Below, piece by piece: positions 20,900 through 29,989 of a DNA stretch of 31,010 nucleotides. Below the pieces are notes generated by a model. The model had not been told where the DNA came from and made no database searches. It saw only the letters and a list, made by a program, of their open reading frames with translations. A program made the position numbers and the translations under genes. Source of the DNA: Euprymna scolopes (taxonomy: Eukaryota > Mollusca > Cephalopoda > Sepiida > Sepiolidae); NCBI GenBank assembly GCA_024364805.1, contig CM044491.1:92846849-92877858 (forward strand), read 5' to 3'. Position 1 is the first letter of the stretch; each line of letters starts with the position of its first letter.

Positions 20900-20903
<4 letters not shown>
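19904..20903. other. About 1 kb, no recognisable gene
   Basis: Moderately GC-richer than the window average in places (for example 20180-20215 and 20470-20570). Short frames of 89 residues or less show no family resemblance. It includes the dispersed-repeat fragment at 20651-20684 and a (CA)/(CG) patch near 20709-20722. Confidence 0.45.
20651..20684 (+). repeat. Short dispersed repeat fragment (copy B)
   Basis: Partner of the fragment at 34-66; shared core CTCAAAATGGG then AAATAAT, preceded in both by CTC(G)AACTCC. Confidence 0.4.

Positions 20904-20969
<66 letters not shown>
20904..20969. repeat. (TA)n microsatellite, about 33 units
   Basis: A pure TA run; the Tyr-Ile frames on both strands across it are artefacts. 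Confidence 0.97.
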
Positions 20970-20970
<1 letters not shown>

Positions 20971-22189
20971 TGTTTATTAAAAGCGTGCAATTTTCAAGAC
21001 GGTCATCTCTCGTCATTTTTTATCATTTGAAATATGATACAGATATGAATAACATTCGTTTTCTTTTCTATACTTAAAATTTACCGCCTATCGAAGCTGT
21101 AGGATAAAGGTTAATAGGAGCCAGGTGAGACAACAACGTCAGGATCGGTGATGCGGGAAGTTGGGTAAAAAGATTATATTTAAGAAGACGGCTAAAAAAG
21201 AGATAATTGAAGTGTAAAATGGTCGTGTTATAATGAGTTAGGAAGCAGCTCCGCAATATTGTGTTCTACGTACAAGTATTTCGGGGATTCGTTCATAGAA
21301 TTTCGTTTAGTTTTAGGTAGAAATAAATGTTGAGGGAAATTGCTGAAGCGATTGTGTGCCGTGTATATCTTACAGGCGAACCGTAAAGTGAAATTATTCC
21401 AGCATCTGTCATTGAAATACAATAGTTCACAAATAGATTCGCAAAGTCTCTTTTGTGGAATAGATCTTTAAATATGAGACCCGTTGCTTATTCTAATTAA
21501 TTCTTTTTCTTTATTTGTATAACATGAATTTATGCATATTTTATTAACAATCACTATTTAATTCATTGCTCTAATACTAATAGCCCCTTTCCTTAAATTT
21601 ATAATTAATTTTTTCGGATTTTGCAGAAACGTGCACGAATTTAAAATGACGGTATGTTTTTATCGGAATTTATTTTGGGGTGATATAAAATAAAATAAAG
21701 TCTCGTCTTTGTTATTTATGACGTAAGCAAATGCCATAATTAATGTTTCTGACGTAAGTACGGCTTTTCAAATCACACTCCATTATTTTTGTAATCGGAT
21801 TAACTCAGATCGCGAGCCATTAATTTTGTTACAACAGGCAGAATTGTGGGTAAATTTAAATAGTGTCACGAAATTCGTTTAAACATCCAAACCCACATTG
21901 TACATATTTTGATTAATATATCGATCTCTATTTACAAATCACATCAATACATAAAACAGGTATCCGTGAAAACAAGCGAGCATTCATTTTCATCTACATA
22001 TGTACACGAAAGCGCTCTTAATCGCGGAGCAGTTGTTACTGAGACACAGACGTCCCGTGTTCGTGTTACGTCAGAGCTATTGTCCCAGGCTTACTACTAC
22101 TAGAAAACGTATGAATAGATATTCTTACCACTAAATGAGGGCAAAGCGTAGCGAGACATAAAAAATGAATAGCTGGTAGAAAATGCAGA
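20970..22189. other. About 1.2 kb, no recognisable gene
   Basis: AT-rich. Minus-strand frames at 21074-21256 and 21228-21422 are short and unsupported. The segment near 21085-21175 is GC-richer and may be part of a decayed repeat, but nothing in it identifies one. Confidence 0.45.
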
Positions 22190-22250
22190 CACTGGATATA
22201 AGACCCGCGACCAGGTAGGTCTCTGACACGTGGCAGCTGAGCTCGTAATG
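22190..22250 (-). mobile_element. Possible tRNA-derived SINE head
   Basis: On the minus strand, CGAGCTCAGCTG resembles a Pol III A box (TRGCNNAGYNGG). About 30 bases on, TGGTCGCGGGTCTTATATCC resembles a B box and T stem (GGGTTCGAATCC) with a small disruption. Order and spacing suit a tRNA. Arm pairing is incomplete, so a degenerate tRNA-derived SINE head is more likely than a tRNA gene. Its tail would lie at lower coordinates and is not recognised. Confidence 0.4.
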
Positions 22251-22308
22251 CATTATATTGCCTCGGGATAGTGCTGGCCTTCTACATACATAGACACTTG
22301 AATATATA

Positions 22309-22430
22309 CAGGGTGAGCCAAAAGTAGGTGGACAGTAAAATATCAGAATATGAAATCAGAAACTCGGAACTTTTAGGACTATATACATGAACCTATTCAA
22401 CATGCTGTTTTACTACTTTTGGTTCAGCTG
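22309..22430. mobile_element. 122-bp mariner MITE
   Basis: The left end reads CAGGGTGAGCCAAAAGTAGG and the right end, on the opposite strand, CAGCTGAACCAAAAGTAGTA: 14 to 15 of 20 positions agree. TA flanks both sides (22307-22308 and 22431-22432). The CAGGGTG..CCAAAAGT terminus is a common mariner-type end. There is no coding capacity; it is a non-autonomous element that would depend on a related transposase elsewhere in the genome. Confidence 0.75.
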
Positions 22431-22480
22431 TATACATATATAATCACACACACATATTATATATATACATACATTTATAT

Positions 22481-22542
22481 TGAGAGAGAGAGAGAGAGTG
22501 AGTGAGTGAGTGAGTGAGTGAGTGAGTGAGTCAGTGAGTGAG
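22481..22542 (+). repeat. (GA)n-(GAGT)n microsatellite
   Basis: About nine GA units pass into about ten GAGT units, with one GTCA variant. Confidence 0.97.
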
Positions 22543-23218
22543 TTAACTAGTAATAGAAATAGGGGAACACAAAAATTCTGCCCCGAAGTTTAACATCAAA
22601 TATGCAGATTTGAATTTAAATATAAATTGTTTATAATATTTATTCTCGCCGACATAATTGTTTATACAATCATTACTGCCTCTGGAAGACAATGGATCTT
22701 CCGATGTCTTGAAGACAACGGATATTCCATGTAATGTAAGGAAAGCTTCAAGTGAATTTTGAGGCAAGGATTGGCCTTTCCCCAACGACACTTCTCCTAA
22801 ATCGGCATTGCTTGAGGCCAGTGGCAAGGAAAAGTCCAGGACGCCTGTAAAGAAATGTAAGATTAGCTGAGAGAAAATATCGCACTTGAAATTCGAACGT
22901 GTTTAACCATTTTACTGCTGGCCAGGCTCAACGTGTTACATATAAGGGTTTCATTGAAAGAGAGAGTCTTATTATAAAGAGATGTTGTTGAAGAAGGAGA
23001 AGAGAGACGTTGTTGTAAGAGACTTAGAGAGATTGTTCATGTTATGAGAGATTCCTATATTTTAAATGTTCATTCCTTAGACGTGTAGAAGAAGAAAGCT
23101 CTTAGAATGATGAGATAGTGTTCACTGTTCAGACATTGTGTAGATATGAGATGTCGAGACGTGTATGTAATGACATTTTATAACACAGATATATAATACA
23201 ATTTTCACTTTACCTTTT
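22543..23218. other. Unassigned stretch rich in GAGAGA motifs
   Basis: A 94-residue minus-strand frame (22543-22827) has no recognisable motif. From 22955 to 23060 the sequence is purine-rich with scattered AGAGA and GTTGTTG units. It adjoins the candidate LTR and could belong to the same fossil element's interior, but no motif shows it. Confidence 0.4.
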
Positions 23219-23850
23219 TGTAAGAATCATAAGACAAGACGACGTTTTACAAAAACACAGATGAGTTTATTCTTCACACGACCGGCCGTGGTTTTCGTCA
23301 TCAAGAATTCAAAGCTTCACATTTTAGATTCAAAGTGATCGTCTCGCTTCCTAGACGTTCGAATTCCAAACTCCAGAATCTCTCTGAGTTTCTCACTGAC
23401 TAGCTCTCACTGACCGTCTTCTTTTACTCTCATTTTTTTCTCTATAACTAGAACTTTCTATTTTCCGTGACGTCATACACATGTTAAAACATGTGCCTTC
23501 TTTCACGTGTTCTGGACATGTGTGTTCAAAACTTTTCCTTTTTCTACAAAAGGAATTTTAACCTGTACTCAGTAACCTATTTTTCCAATATGTTAAAACA
23601 TTGTCTATATAGCTGCATTCTTTCAATTTAAAATTTCATAACAAACTTGAGAGTGCACATTCTTTTCTTTAAATATTTTATCTCTATTCTAAACAATCGT
23701 TTGTTTTACATTTTAAATTCTCACACGTAATCTATTTCTAAACCTATTTTACGAGGTTCGAATTTCGTCTATTGCTATTTCATTTTCATTTTAACTAATC
23801 TCTCTATTTTTATACTTACATGAAAAGGGGACAGCCCTTATCATGTAACA
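23219..23850 (-). mobile_element. Candidate solo LTR (632 bp)
   Basis: Read on the minus strand it begins TGTTACATGATAAGG and ends ATTCTTACA, a TG...CA boundary. AATAAA lies about 50 bases before the end (plus-strand 23266-23271 region) and a TATAAAA box near the start. It holds perfect palindromic factor sites: TGACGTCA (23468-23475), CACATGTTAAAACATGTG (23478-23495) and CACGTG (23504-23509). No protein motif, purine tract or primer site is seen at either side, so it would be a solo LTR or the remains of one. I could not find a matching target duplication, so the boundaries are tentative. It is a fossil of unknown LTR family. Confidence 0.4.
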
Positions 23851-23889
23851 AACGTTGCTTAACGTTGGTGTTCTAATGGAAGCCTGTGT
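23851..23889 (-). mobile_element. Fragment of a 5S-headed SINE, copy 3
   Basis: The minus strand reads AGGCTTCCATTAG then ACACCAACGTTAAGCAACGTT, aligning with AGGTTCTGTTTAGTTCACTAA and the TTAAGCAAC box-A region of copy 2. Similarity stops exactly where the candidate LTR begins. Only about 39 bases are available, so this is weaker evidence than the two longer copies. Confidence 0.4.
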
Positions 23890-23899
23890 AATGTCCTAC

Positions 23900-23904
23900 C
23901 TAGT
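23900..23904. repeat. Target-site duplication CTAGT (left)
   Basis: Identical to 29668-29672 immediately beyond the 3' LTR; five bases is a usual length for Ty3/gypsy integrases. Confidence 0.9.
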
Positions 23905-24211
23905 TGTTGTGGTGGCACCCACTCATGTACATATGTGGACCATATTACACATAAATAGCAAGACTCGGTTAGTCTGAGTGTGTGTTAACCAGAAGCGACC
24001 GAAGGCCGAGCCGAGAGCAGATATGTGCTCCAGCGAAGACTCTCTTACCTGACAACCATTATGTAAATATACTGTGAATATACTTTTTCTAATACACTTC
24101 TTATTGATTTACCTTTGTTTTGTGGAGTCTTCATTTGTATTGCCTTATAAGTTATTTGGTTCAACCTGCAAACATAACAGTTAGCGACGAAGATGAACGT
24201 CAAACATAACA
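23905..24211 (+). repeat. 5' LTR of the gypsy element (307 bp)
   Basis: Begins TGTTGTGG and ends CATAACA, aligning along its whole length with 29360-29667. It contains GACCGAAGGCCGAGCCGAG in the GC-richest part and AT-rich sequence after it. The last 39 bases contain one full 32-bp unit that is repeated just downstream in the leader (see the repeat at 24173-24260). Confidence 0.93.
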
Positions 24212-24260
24212 GTTGTCGACGAGGATGAACGTCAAATATAGCAGTTTGACGAAGAAATGG
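24173..24260 (+). repeat. 32-bp tandem unit spanning the LTR end and primer-site region
   Basis: Two full units start CATAACAGTT at 24173 and 24205 and continue with a GCGACGA or TCGACGA core, then GATGAACGTCAAA. A decayed third starts TATAGCAGTTTGACGAAG at 24237. The LTR boundary at 24211 falls inside the second unit. The unit GTTGGCGACGAAGATGAA (seen intact in the 3' LTR near 29636) has the TGGCGAC look of a tRNA primer-binding site, though I cannot assign the tRNA. Confidence 0.7.
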
Positions 24261-25267
24261 AAAGAACTCACTAAAAAAAGGAGTACAACGCAACGGTTGA
24301 CCTTTCTACGAAACATTTATAAAACCGGATTTCACGCTAAAAAGAAGTTCGAATCAAGCGGAAAATATTAGTAATTCGGCGAACATTGGAAAGTGGTAAA
24401 ATATTTTCCTCGCGGAAGTACAACACTAAAAGAAAGAAACAGTTGTTTCCCAAGTTCTAAGAACAAAAACTGCATTCAGGTTTTAAAAAATGTAACCTCG
24501 ATTAATATTATTTTATTTATTAAAATACTAGTCGAAAAAAAAAGACAAACCAAAACCTCTAATTGCAGTCTCAAAAAAAAAAAAAACTCGAACGTGGCAA
24601 AAGCGGCAATTTACGCCGTTTCTCTTGGAATCTATCTCGAAAAAAAAACAACAAACTGTAAAAGTGAACTTTTGTTTTGTTGTAAAACGACAAACAGATT
24701 CGTATTACTAAATTACGAAGAGCAAAAGTACAAGAAAGTAACATACGAAAAAAAGTGGATTTCCTAATTGCTCTTCTCCGTTAGCAAAACATCAACTAAA
24801 GACTTTTTAGTAAACCAATTTTTTTTCTCTTCAGTATTTAAAAAATACCACAGTTAAACTAAAATCAAGGAAGGATTTTTTTTAAACTGAAGTTGTCACT
24901 GGATTACGGATATAAGACAGTAAAACGTCACGTAAGAGAAAAAAACAACAAAAAAAGAATTAAATGTAGCATATACATTTTATTTTTTTCAATTGTGACT
25001 CGAGTTGAAATTATTTTTGTGGAAAGAGTTTTACTTAAGTTCTGCTGTTACTTATTAGGAAGTGCCGAAAACGGAAAAGTCAATCGTATTGGTGGTTTCA
25101 GTAAAAAGCATCAGTTTTTTTTTAATTTTGTGGTTGGATGAGCTTGACTCGCTAGTGAAGTGAGAAAATATTATTCCAGCAGCGATATTATTATTATTGA
25201 AAACAGGAACTCTGAACAATTTTTGTTGTAACGCAAGCCATTTTATATTTTAGAATACACTAAAAAA
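24212..25267 (+). other. Untranslated leader of the gypsy element
   Basis: About 1.06 kb between the 5' LTR and the first gag ATG, long for the group. It is A-rich. An open frame at 24393-24767 reads a Lys/Asn/Thr-rich string with no gag-like feature and is probably chance. Confidence 0.7.
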
Positions 25268-26300
25268 ATGGAAGATTTATCTAGAATGTTAATGCAATTT
25301 TTGCAGACGCAACAACACGCAAAAGCCGAGCGAGATGAACGAAGAGATGAGAAATTATTGAAATAGCAACTGGAACAAGAATAAAGGCAGAAGAAATCAC
25401 AATTTAAACATAAAGAAAGGGAAAATGAACGTTTTGCTAAAACACTGGAACTACTAAAGAATAATCGAGAAAATGTCGACAGTGCTAATTTCTCCAGTAC
25501 AACTATTTTTAATAGTATGGACACATTTAATTATGTGGCGGAGGAAGAAAAGAAGTTTGAAGCATACTATACAAGATATGAGGATGTCTTTCAACTGGAC
25601 TGCAAAACTTGGCCTAATAGCCAGAAAGTGAGCCTCTTACTCAGAAAGTTGGGTGTAGCAGAACACAGTACATTCGTAGATTACATATTACCTACAAAAC
25701 TACGAAATTAGATTTCATGGAAGCTGTAAAATTACTAAAAGAATTATTTAATCCGAATATATCTCTTTTTCATAAGAGATGGTTGTGTATGTATCTAAGG
25801 AAGATGGACAACCAAGATTTTTTGACATACGCATCAGTTGTCAATAAAAACTGTGATAATTTTAAGCTAGCAGAACTAACTGTAGAAGATTTCAAATGCC
25901 TAATCTTCACACAATGGGTAGTTTCCACGAAAAATGCAGAAATACGCAGACGAGTGTTTTCTGAACTGGAATCTGAGCAGGATTTAACACTTCAGAAATT
26001 AGCAGAGGATTGTGAAAGGGCATTACACTAAAAAAAAGGATTAAAAAAAGATAGAAGAATCCGGAGTGGCATATTTAAGAAAGGTTAGAAAACCATACAC
26101 ACCAACCAAGAACTATACAAATAAAACCACTCAAAATGGAACGAGATATTCCAAATATAATAATTATAGTAAAGAATATAACAAGTCTCTCCCTAGACAT
26201 AACTGTAAGAGATGCGCAGAAAGACATTGGGAATCAGATTGCCCTTATAAGAAGAAAAAATGCTACATTTGCAAGAAAGTCTGACACAAAAGCGATTGTT
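25268..26300 (+). pseudogene. gag region of the gypsy element
   Basis: Starts MEDLSRMLMQF. It continues through a charged, K/E-rich coiled-coil-like part and a capsid-like region with YYTRYEDVFQLD and MYLRKMDNQDF, and ends in zinc-knuckle sequence near 26204-26300 (CKRCAERHWESDC, then CYICKK). In relatives this protein forms the particle and its knuckles bind the genomic RNA. Two adjacent knuckles suit the Mag / K02A2.6 type. Fossil. Confidence 0.85.
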
Positions 26301-26369
26301 GCTGATATAAAGATTTCACCACAAAGATTGTACAGCAAACAAAATCAAATGAAAATTTAGACAAAAATC

Positions 26370-26670
26370 GGCGAAAATACATAAAAGTGGAAATATTTAA
26401 AACGCCAATAAAATTACAACTGGATTCAGGATCCGATATTTCTATAGTAAACTTGAATACATGGAAAAAGTTGGTTAAACCAACCATGATGAAAACAAGT
26501 AAATTAGCTCGGACGGTAACTTGTGGTGAGATAAAATTTGAAGGAGAAAAATTATCCTTTCGATAAAATTAAAAGGGATTACGAAGAAATTAAAAATGTT
26601 CGTATTGAAAAATAGCGAAAATCTGTTTGGAATAGATTTGATTGGGAAATTTGGACTGTGGGATAAGCCA
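26370..26670 (+). pseudogene. Protease region of the gypsy element
   Basis: The retropepsin active-site motif appears as LQLDSGSDISIV near 26414-26450, with following sequence of the usual kind up to the start of the polymerase region. In relatives it is an aspartic protease that matures the polyprotein as a dimer. Fossil. Confidence 0.8.
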
Positions 26671-26729
26671 ATCAATACATTCTGTAAAAAAATAGAATGT
26701 ACTACTCCAACAACAGGAAATATAAAAGA

Positions 26730-27440
26730 GGACTTAAAAAATTATCCCCTGAAGTATTCATGACTAAATTAGGTCGTTGCAATAGATTAAAGGCCTCGTT
26801 TGAACTTAAAGAAAACACCAGCCCAATTTTTAGAACAAAGCGAAACGTTCCGTTCGCTGGGTTGGAAAAGATTAATAAAGAATTAGACAGATTGGAACAG
26901 AGAGGAATGCTATCAAAAATAGAATATAGCGACTGGGCAGTTCCTACCGTATATGTAAAGAAAAATAATGATGAAATCAGAGTACGCGCAGACTTTTTGA
27001 CATGTCTAAACTCCAAATTACAAGATGTCCATTACCCTCTACCAAGCCCAGAGAAAATATTCACAAAGTGGAATGATGGTAATATCTTCTCCAAGATAGA
27101 CTTGAGCGACGCGTATTTACAAATACCGGTCGAGGAGAATTGCTCAAAAATACTATGCATCAACACGCATAAGGGATTGTATAAATACAACCGGTTGCCC
27201 TTTGGCATCAAAGTAGCGCGTGCCATCTTTCAGCAAGCGATGGACACCATGCTAAGTGATATTGAGTGCGCATATGCATACCTGGACGACATTGTTATCA
27301 GGAGCAAATTCCTAGAAGAACATAAGGAGCATTTAAAACAAGTATTCACTCGAATACAAGAATTCGGGTTTAAAGTAAAAGAAAATAAATGCGACTTTTG
27401 TATGAGCGAAATTAAGTATCTTGGACATATAATAAATAGA
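26730..27440 (+). pseudogene. Reverse-transcriptase region of the gypsy element
   Basis: Blocks in order: LDRLEQRGMLSKIEYSDWAV near 26885-26942, FSKIDLSDAYLQIPV near 27088-27132, RLPFGIKVARAIFQQAMD near 27192-27245, the catalytic AYLDDIVIRS near 27276-27305, and CDFCMSEIKYLGHIIN near 27391-27436. This is textbook Ty3/gypsy reverse transcriptase and the best-preserved part of the fossil. Confidence 0.93.
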
Positions 27441-27479
27441 CATGGGCGACGTCCAGACCCAGAAAGATCTGCGGAGTTT

Positions 27480-27970
27480 CTTAGGATTCGCTAATTATTA
27501 CCAATCTTTTATTGAAGGGATGCATAATTTGCGAGCTCCCTTAAATGAGCTGCTAAAAAAGGACACACCTTGCAACTGGACGCAAGAATGTCAAACCGCT
27601 TTTGACAAAATAAAGAACGCACTAATATCTGAATTATGTCTAACTCACTATGACACAAAATTAAATATAGTCGTCGCTAGTGACGCTAGTTCCTACGGCA
27701 TAGGAGCATGCATTCAACATATCATGCCTAATGGACCTAGAAAGACGATAGCTCACGCTTCGAGAACGCTGCTTCCAGTAGAGAAGGCTTATTCACAGAT
27801 TGAAAAAGAAGTGGTGTGTATAATCTTTGCAGTGACTAAGTTCCACCGATATTTATACTTGAAACCGACCATAAAGCATTAGTCACAATCTACGGATAAA
27901 AAAGATTGCCTGTATACACCGCAAATGGATTGCTGCGCTAGAGTACGATCCTACTGAATTACGATATCCA
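27480..27970 (+). pseudogene. Connection and RNase H region of the gypsy element
   Basis: The connection segment shows LGFANYYQSFIEGMHNLRAP near 27480-27540. RNase H follows, with VVASDASSYGIGACIQH near 27670-27718 (first catalytic Asp), IAHASRTL near 27750, and EKAYSQIEKEVVCIIFAV near 27783-27838 (catalytic Glu). In relatives it removes the RNA template during cDNA synthesis. Fossil. Confidence 0.9.
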
Positions 27971-28229
27971 ACTACAACATCTAGCATCGAAAAAGATTTG
28001 CCATACGGATGGACTTTCAAGACTGATACAACAGAAACATAATTTGGAAGAATCAGTGATTGCAGCAATTCGGACAAATGTCGAAGTGAAAAATATGGTG
28101 GTAAACATCATTAAAGAACTACCGGTAACATTGTCGGACATTAAAAGAGAAGCCTAAAAGATGAATACATAAATGATATAAAAGAAAAAAATAGAAATGA
28201 CAAGAAGGTCCAGGAATTTTATTCCATAT

Positions 28230-29327
28230 GTAACAATGTGTTATTATACAGCGAGAGAGTATCAGTACCTAAAACGTTGCAGAAGATGATTTTGAGAAAC
28301 TTCTACGCAGGACATCCGGGGATAAATCGGATGAAGTCTCTAATGAGAAGATACGTATACTGGTGTAACATGGACATCGATATAGCTACAACAATAAATA
28401 GATGTAAAGGATGCCAGTTAGCGGAAAAATCCCCACCTGTAGTACACAAACCTTGGTCGAAAACTGACAACCTATGGTCGAGGATCCGTATGGACGTCAT
28501 TGGTCCAGTAGGAGAAAACTACTACTGAATTGTAGTAGATAATTATACAAAAATGGCCTGAGGTAATGCGTTACAGGAATCCAACAACGGACAACTTAAT
28601 AGGATTCCTACACGAGATATTTGCACGATTTGGTGTACCAGACACACTGGTCACTGACAATGGAACTCAATTCGCATCAAGAGACTTTAATGAATTTTGT
28701 GACACGTTCCAAGAAAGCATATCACTACTCCTCCGTACCATCTAAGGTCGAACGGCCTCGCGGAGAGGTTCATGGACACGTGAAAACGAGCGTTGAAAAA
28801 ATCTACTGGGATACCAACGGAAAAAAGCTTTGCAACAATGTTTGAAAATATATAGGATAACACCGCGCCCTAATACATCGTCAAACATATCACCAGCTGA
28901 TTTAATGTTTGCCAGAAAGGTGAAATCGGCGTTTGATAAACTATTGCCAGGACAGGCAATTGTCCGAAACACTACACACATGATAAGAAAGAAATATAAC
29001 TCGGGAGATCGAGTTTATTTCACGTGCCACAGGAATAACACCCTTTACTGGGAATGTGGAGTAGTAGATAAACGCATTGGTGATTGTACATACATGGTTA
29101 AAGGTCCACAACATATACATAAAAGGCACCTCAACCAAATGAAAAAAAAACGCCACATTAAATATAGTGATTATACAACAGCAGTCATAGAGAAGGAAAC
29201 TATGGACATCATATACGAATCCTTTCATTTGGAACCGCCTCAATATGCACCGGCGCCCCGAAGATCAGGTAGAAAAAGAAAGTTTAATGAACCATTAATG
29301 TTAAATACCAAGAGAAAAATATATTGA
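28230..29327 (+). pseudogene. Integrase region of the gypsy element
   Basis: The HHCC zinc-binding part is visible as GHPGINRMKSLMRRYVYW and CKGCQLAEKSPP (28310-28440). The catalytic core follows, with RMDVIGPV near 28487-28510, VTDNGTQFAS near 28650-28680 and NGLAERF near 28747-28770, the D,D35E pattern. The C-terminal part has SPADLMFARK near 28892-28922 and a basic tail with RRSGRKRKF near 29260-29290. There is no chromodomain. The purine tract and 3' LTR follow within about 25 bases. Fossil. Confidence 0.9.
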
Positions 29328-29349
29328 AATCTGTGTGATTTCAAATCTT

Positions 29350-29359
29350 GGGAAGAGGG
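29350..29359 (+). other. Polypurine tract of the gypsy element
   Basis: GGGAAGAGGG directly abuts the TG that opens the 3' LTR, the expected site of plus-strand priming. Confidence 0.85.
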
Positions 29360-29667
29360 TGTGGTAGTGGCACTCACCCATTTACATATGTGGATCATAT
29401 TACACATAAATAGCAAGACTAGGTTAGTCTGAGTGTGTGTTAACCAGAAGCGACCGAAGGCCGAGCCGAGAGCAGATATGTGCTCCAGCCAAGACTCTCT
29501 TACCTGACAACCATTATGTAAATATACTGTGAATATACTTTTTTCTAATACACTTCTTATTGATTTACCTTTGTTTTGTGGAGTCTTCATTTGTATTGCC
29601 TTATACGTTATTTGGTTCCACCTGCAAACATAACAGTTGGCGACGAAGATGAACGTCAAGCATAACA
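29360..29667 (+). repeat. 3' LTR of the gypsy element (308 bp)
   Basis: Begins TGTGGTAG and ends CATAACA, followed by the CTAGT target duplication. It differs from the 5' LTR by 12 substitutions and one T-run indel. Confidence 0.93.
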
Positions 29668-29672
29668 CTAGT

Positions 29673-29985
29673 TTATATATGTGTATATATCTGTATGCAA
29701 TGCTTTTAATAGATAAATTGACTTATAATCTGAAAAAAATCCAACGAAGCACTTCAGATTATTTTTAATATTGGTCTTAAACCTAAAGCCTGCAAAAAGA
29801 TGGCAGACTTGTTTGTATAGACTATTTAAATCGTCGTAGACTCTTAGAAATGTAGTGCGTTACTGCTATACATTTTATGAGATACTGACACTTTTTCTTT
29901 TCATGATTTCATGTTCAACTCATCCTACTAAAGCCTAATTATCACAGCTAGCGAATTTCAAAAAGTGCAATCTGGACACTTTGGA
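29673..29985. other. AT-rich stretch before the mariner relic
   Basis: About 310 bases with no coding similarity. The left end of the mariner at 29990-30627 should lie here, but no inverted repeat matching its right end is visible, so the left end is probably lost or too decayed. Confidence 0.5.
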
Positions 29986-29989
29986 AGAA

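Larger units (their letters stand above)
23905..29667 (+). mobile_element. Ty3/gypsy LTR retrotransposon, Mag / K02A2.6-like, full length but broken
   Basis: A complete element by structure: 5' LTR (23905-24211), a leader of about 1.06 kb, gag, protease, reverse transcriptase, RNase H, integrase, a polypurine tract GGGAAGAGGG (29350-29359) and 3' LTR (29360-29667). A perfect 5-bp target duplication, CTAGT, lies at 23900-23904 and 29668-29672. Domain order is the usual one for Ty3/gypsy. The zinc-knuckle and integrase style match the Mag lineage, often annotated in databases as K02A2.6-like polyproteins. No envelope gene lies between integrase and the purine tract. The LTRs differ at 12 substitutions and one indel in about 307 bases (about 4%), so the insertion is moderately old; a date needs a host rate. 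The coding region is broken, with roughly ten or more breaks. Confidence 0.95.

Noticed and set aside
24393-24767. 124-residue open frame in the leader of the gypsy element
   Set aside because: Composition is Lys/Asn/Thr from A-rich sequence, with no motif; it ends well before gag and is best seen as leader sequence.
29328-29349. Possible envelope gene downstream of integrase in the gypsy element
   Set aside because: Fewer than 25 bases separate the end of the integrase region from the polypurine tract, so there is no room for one.
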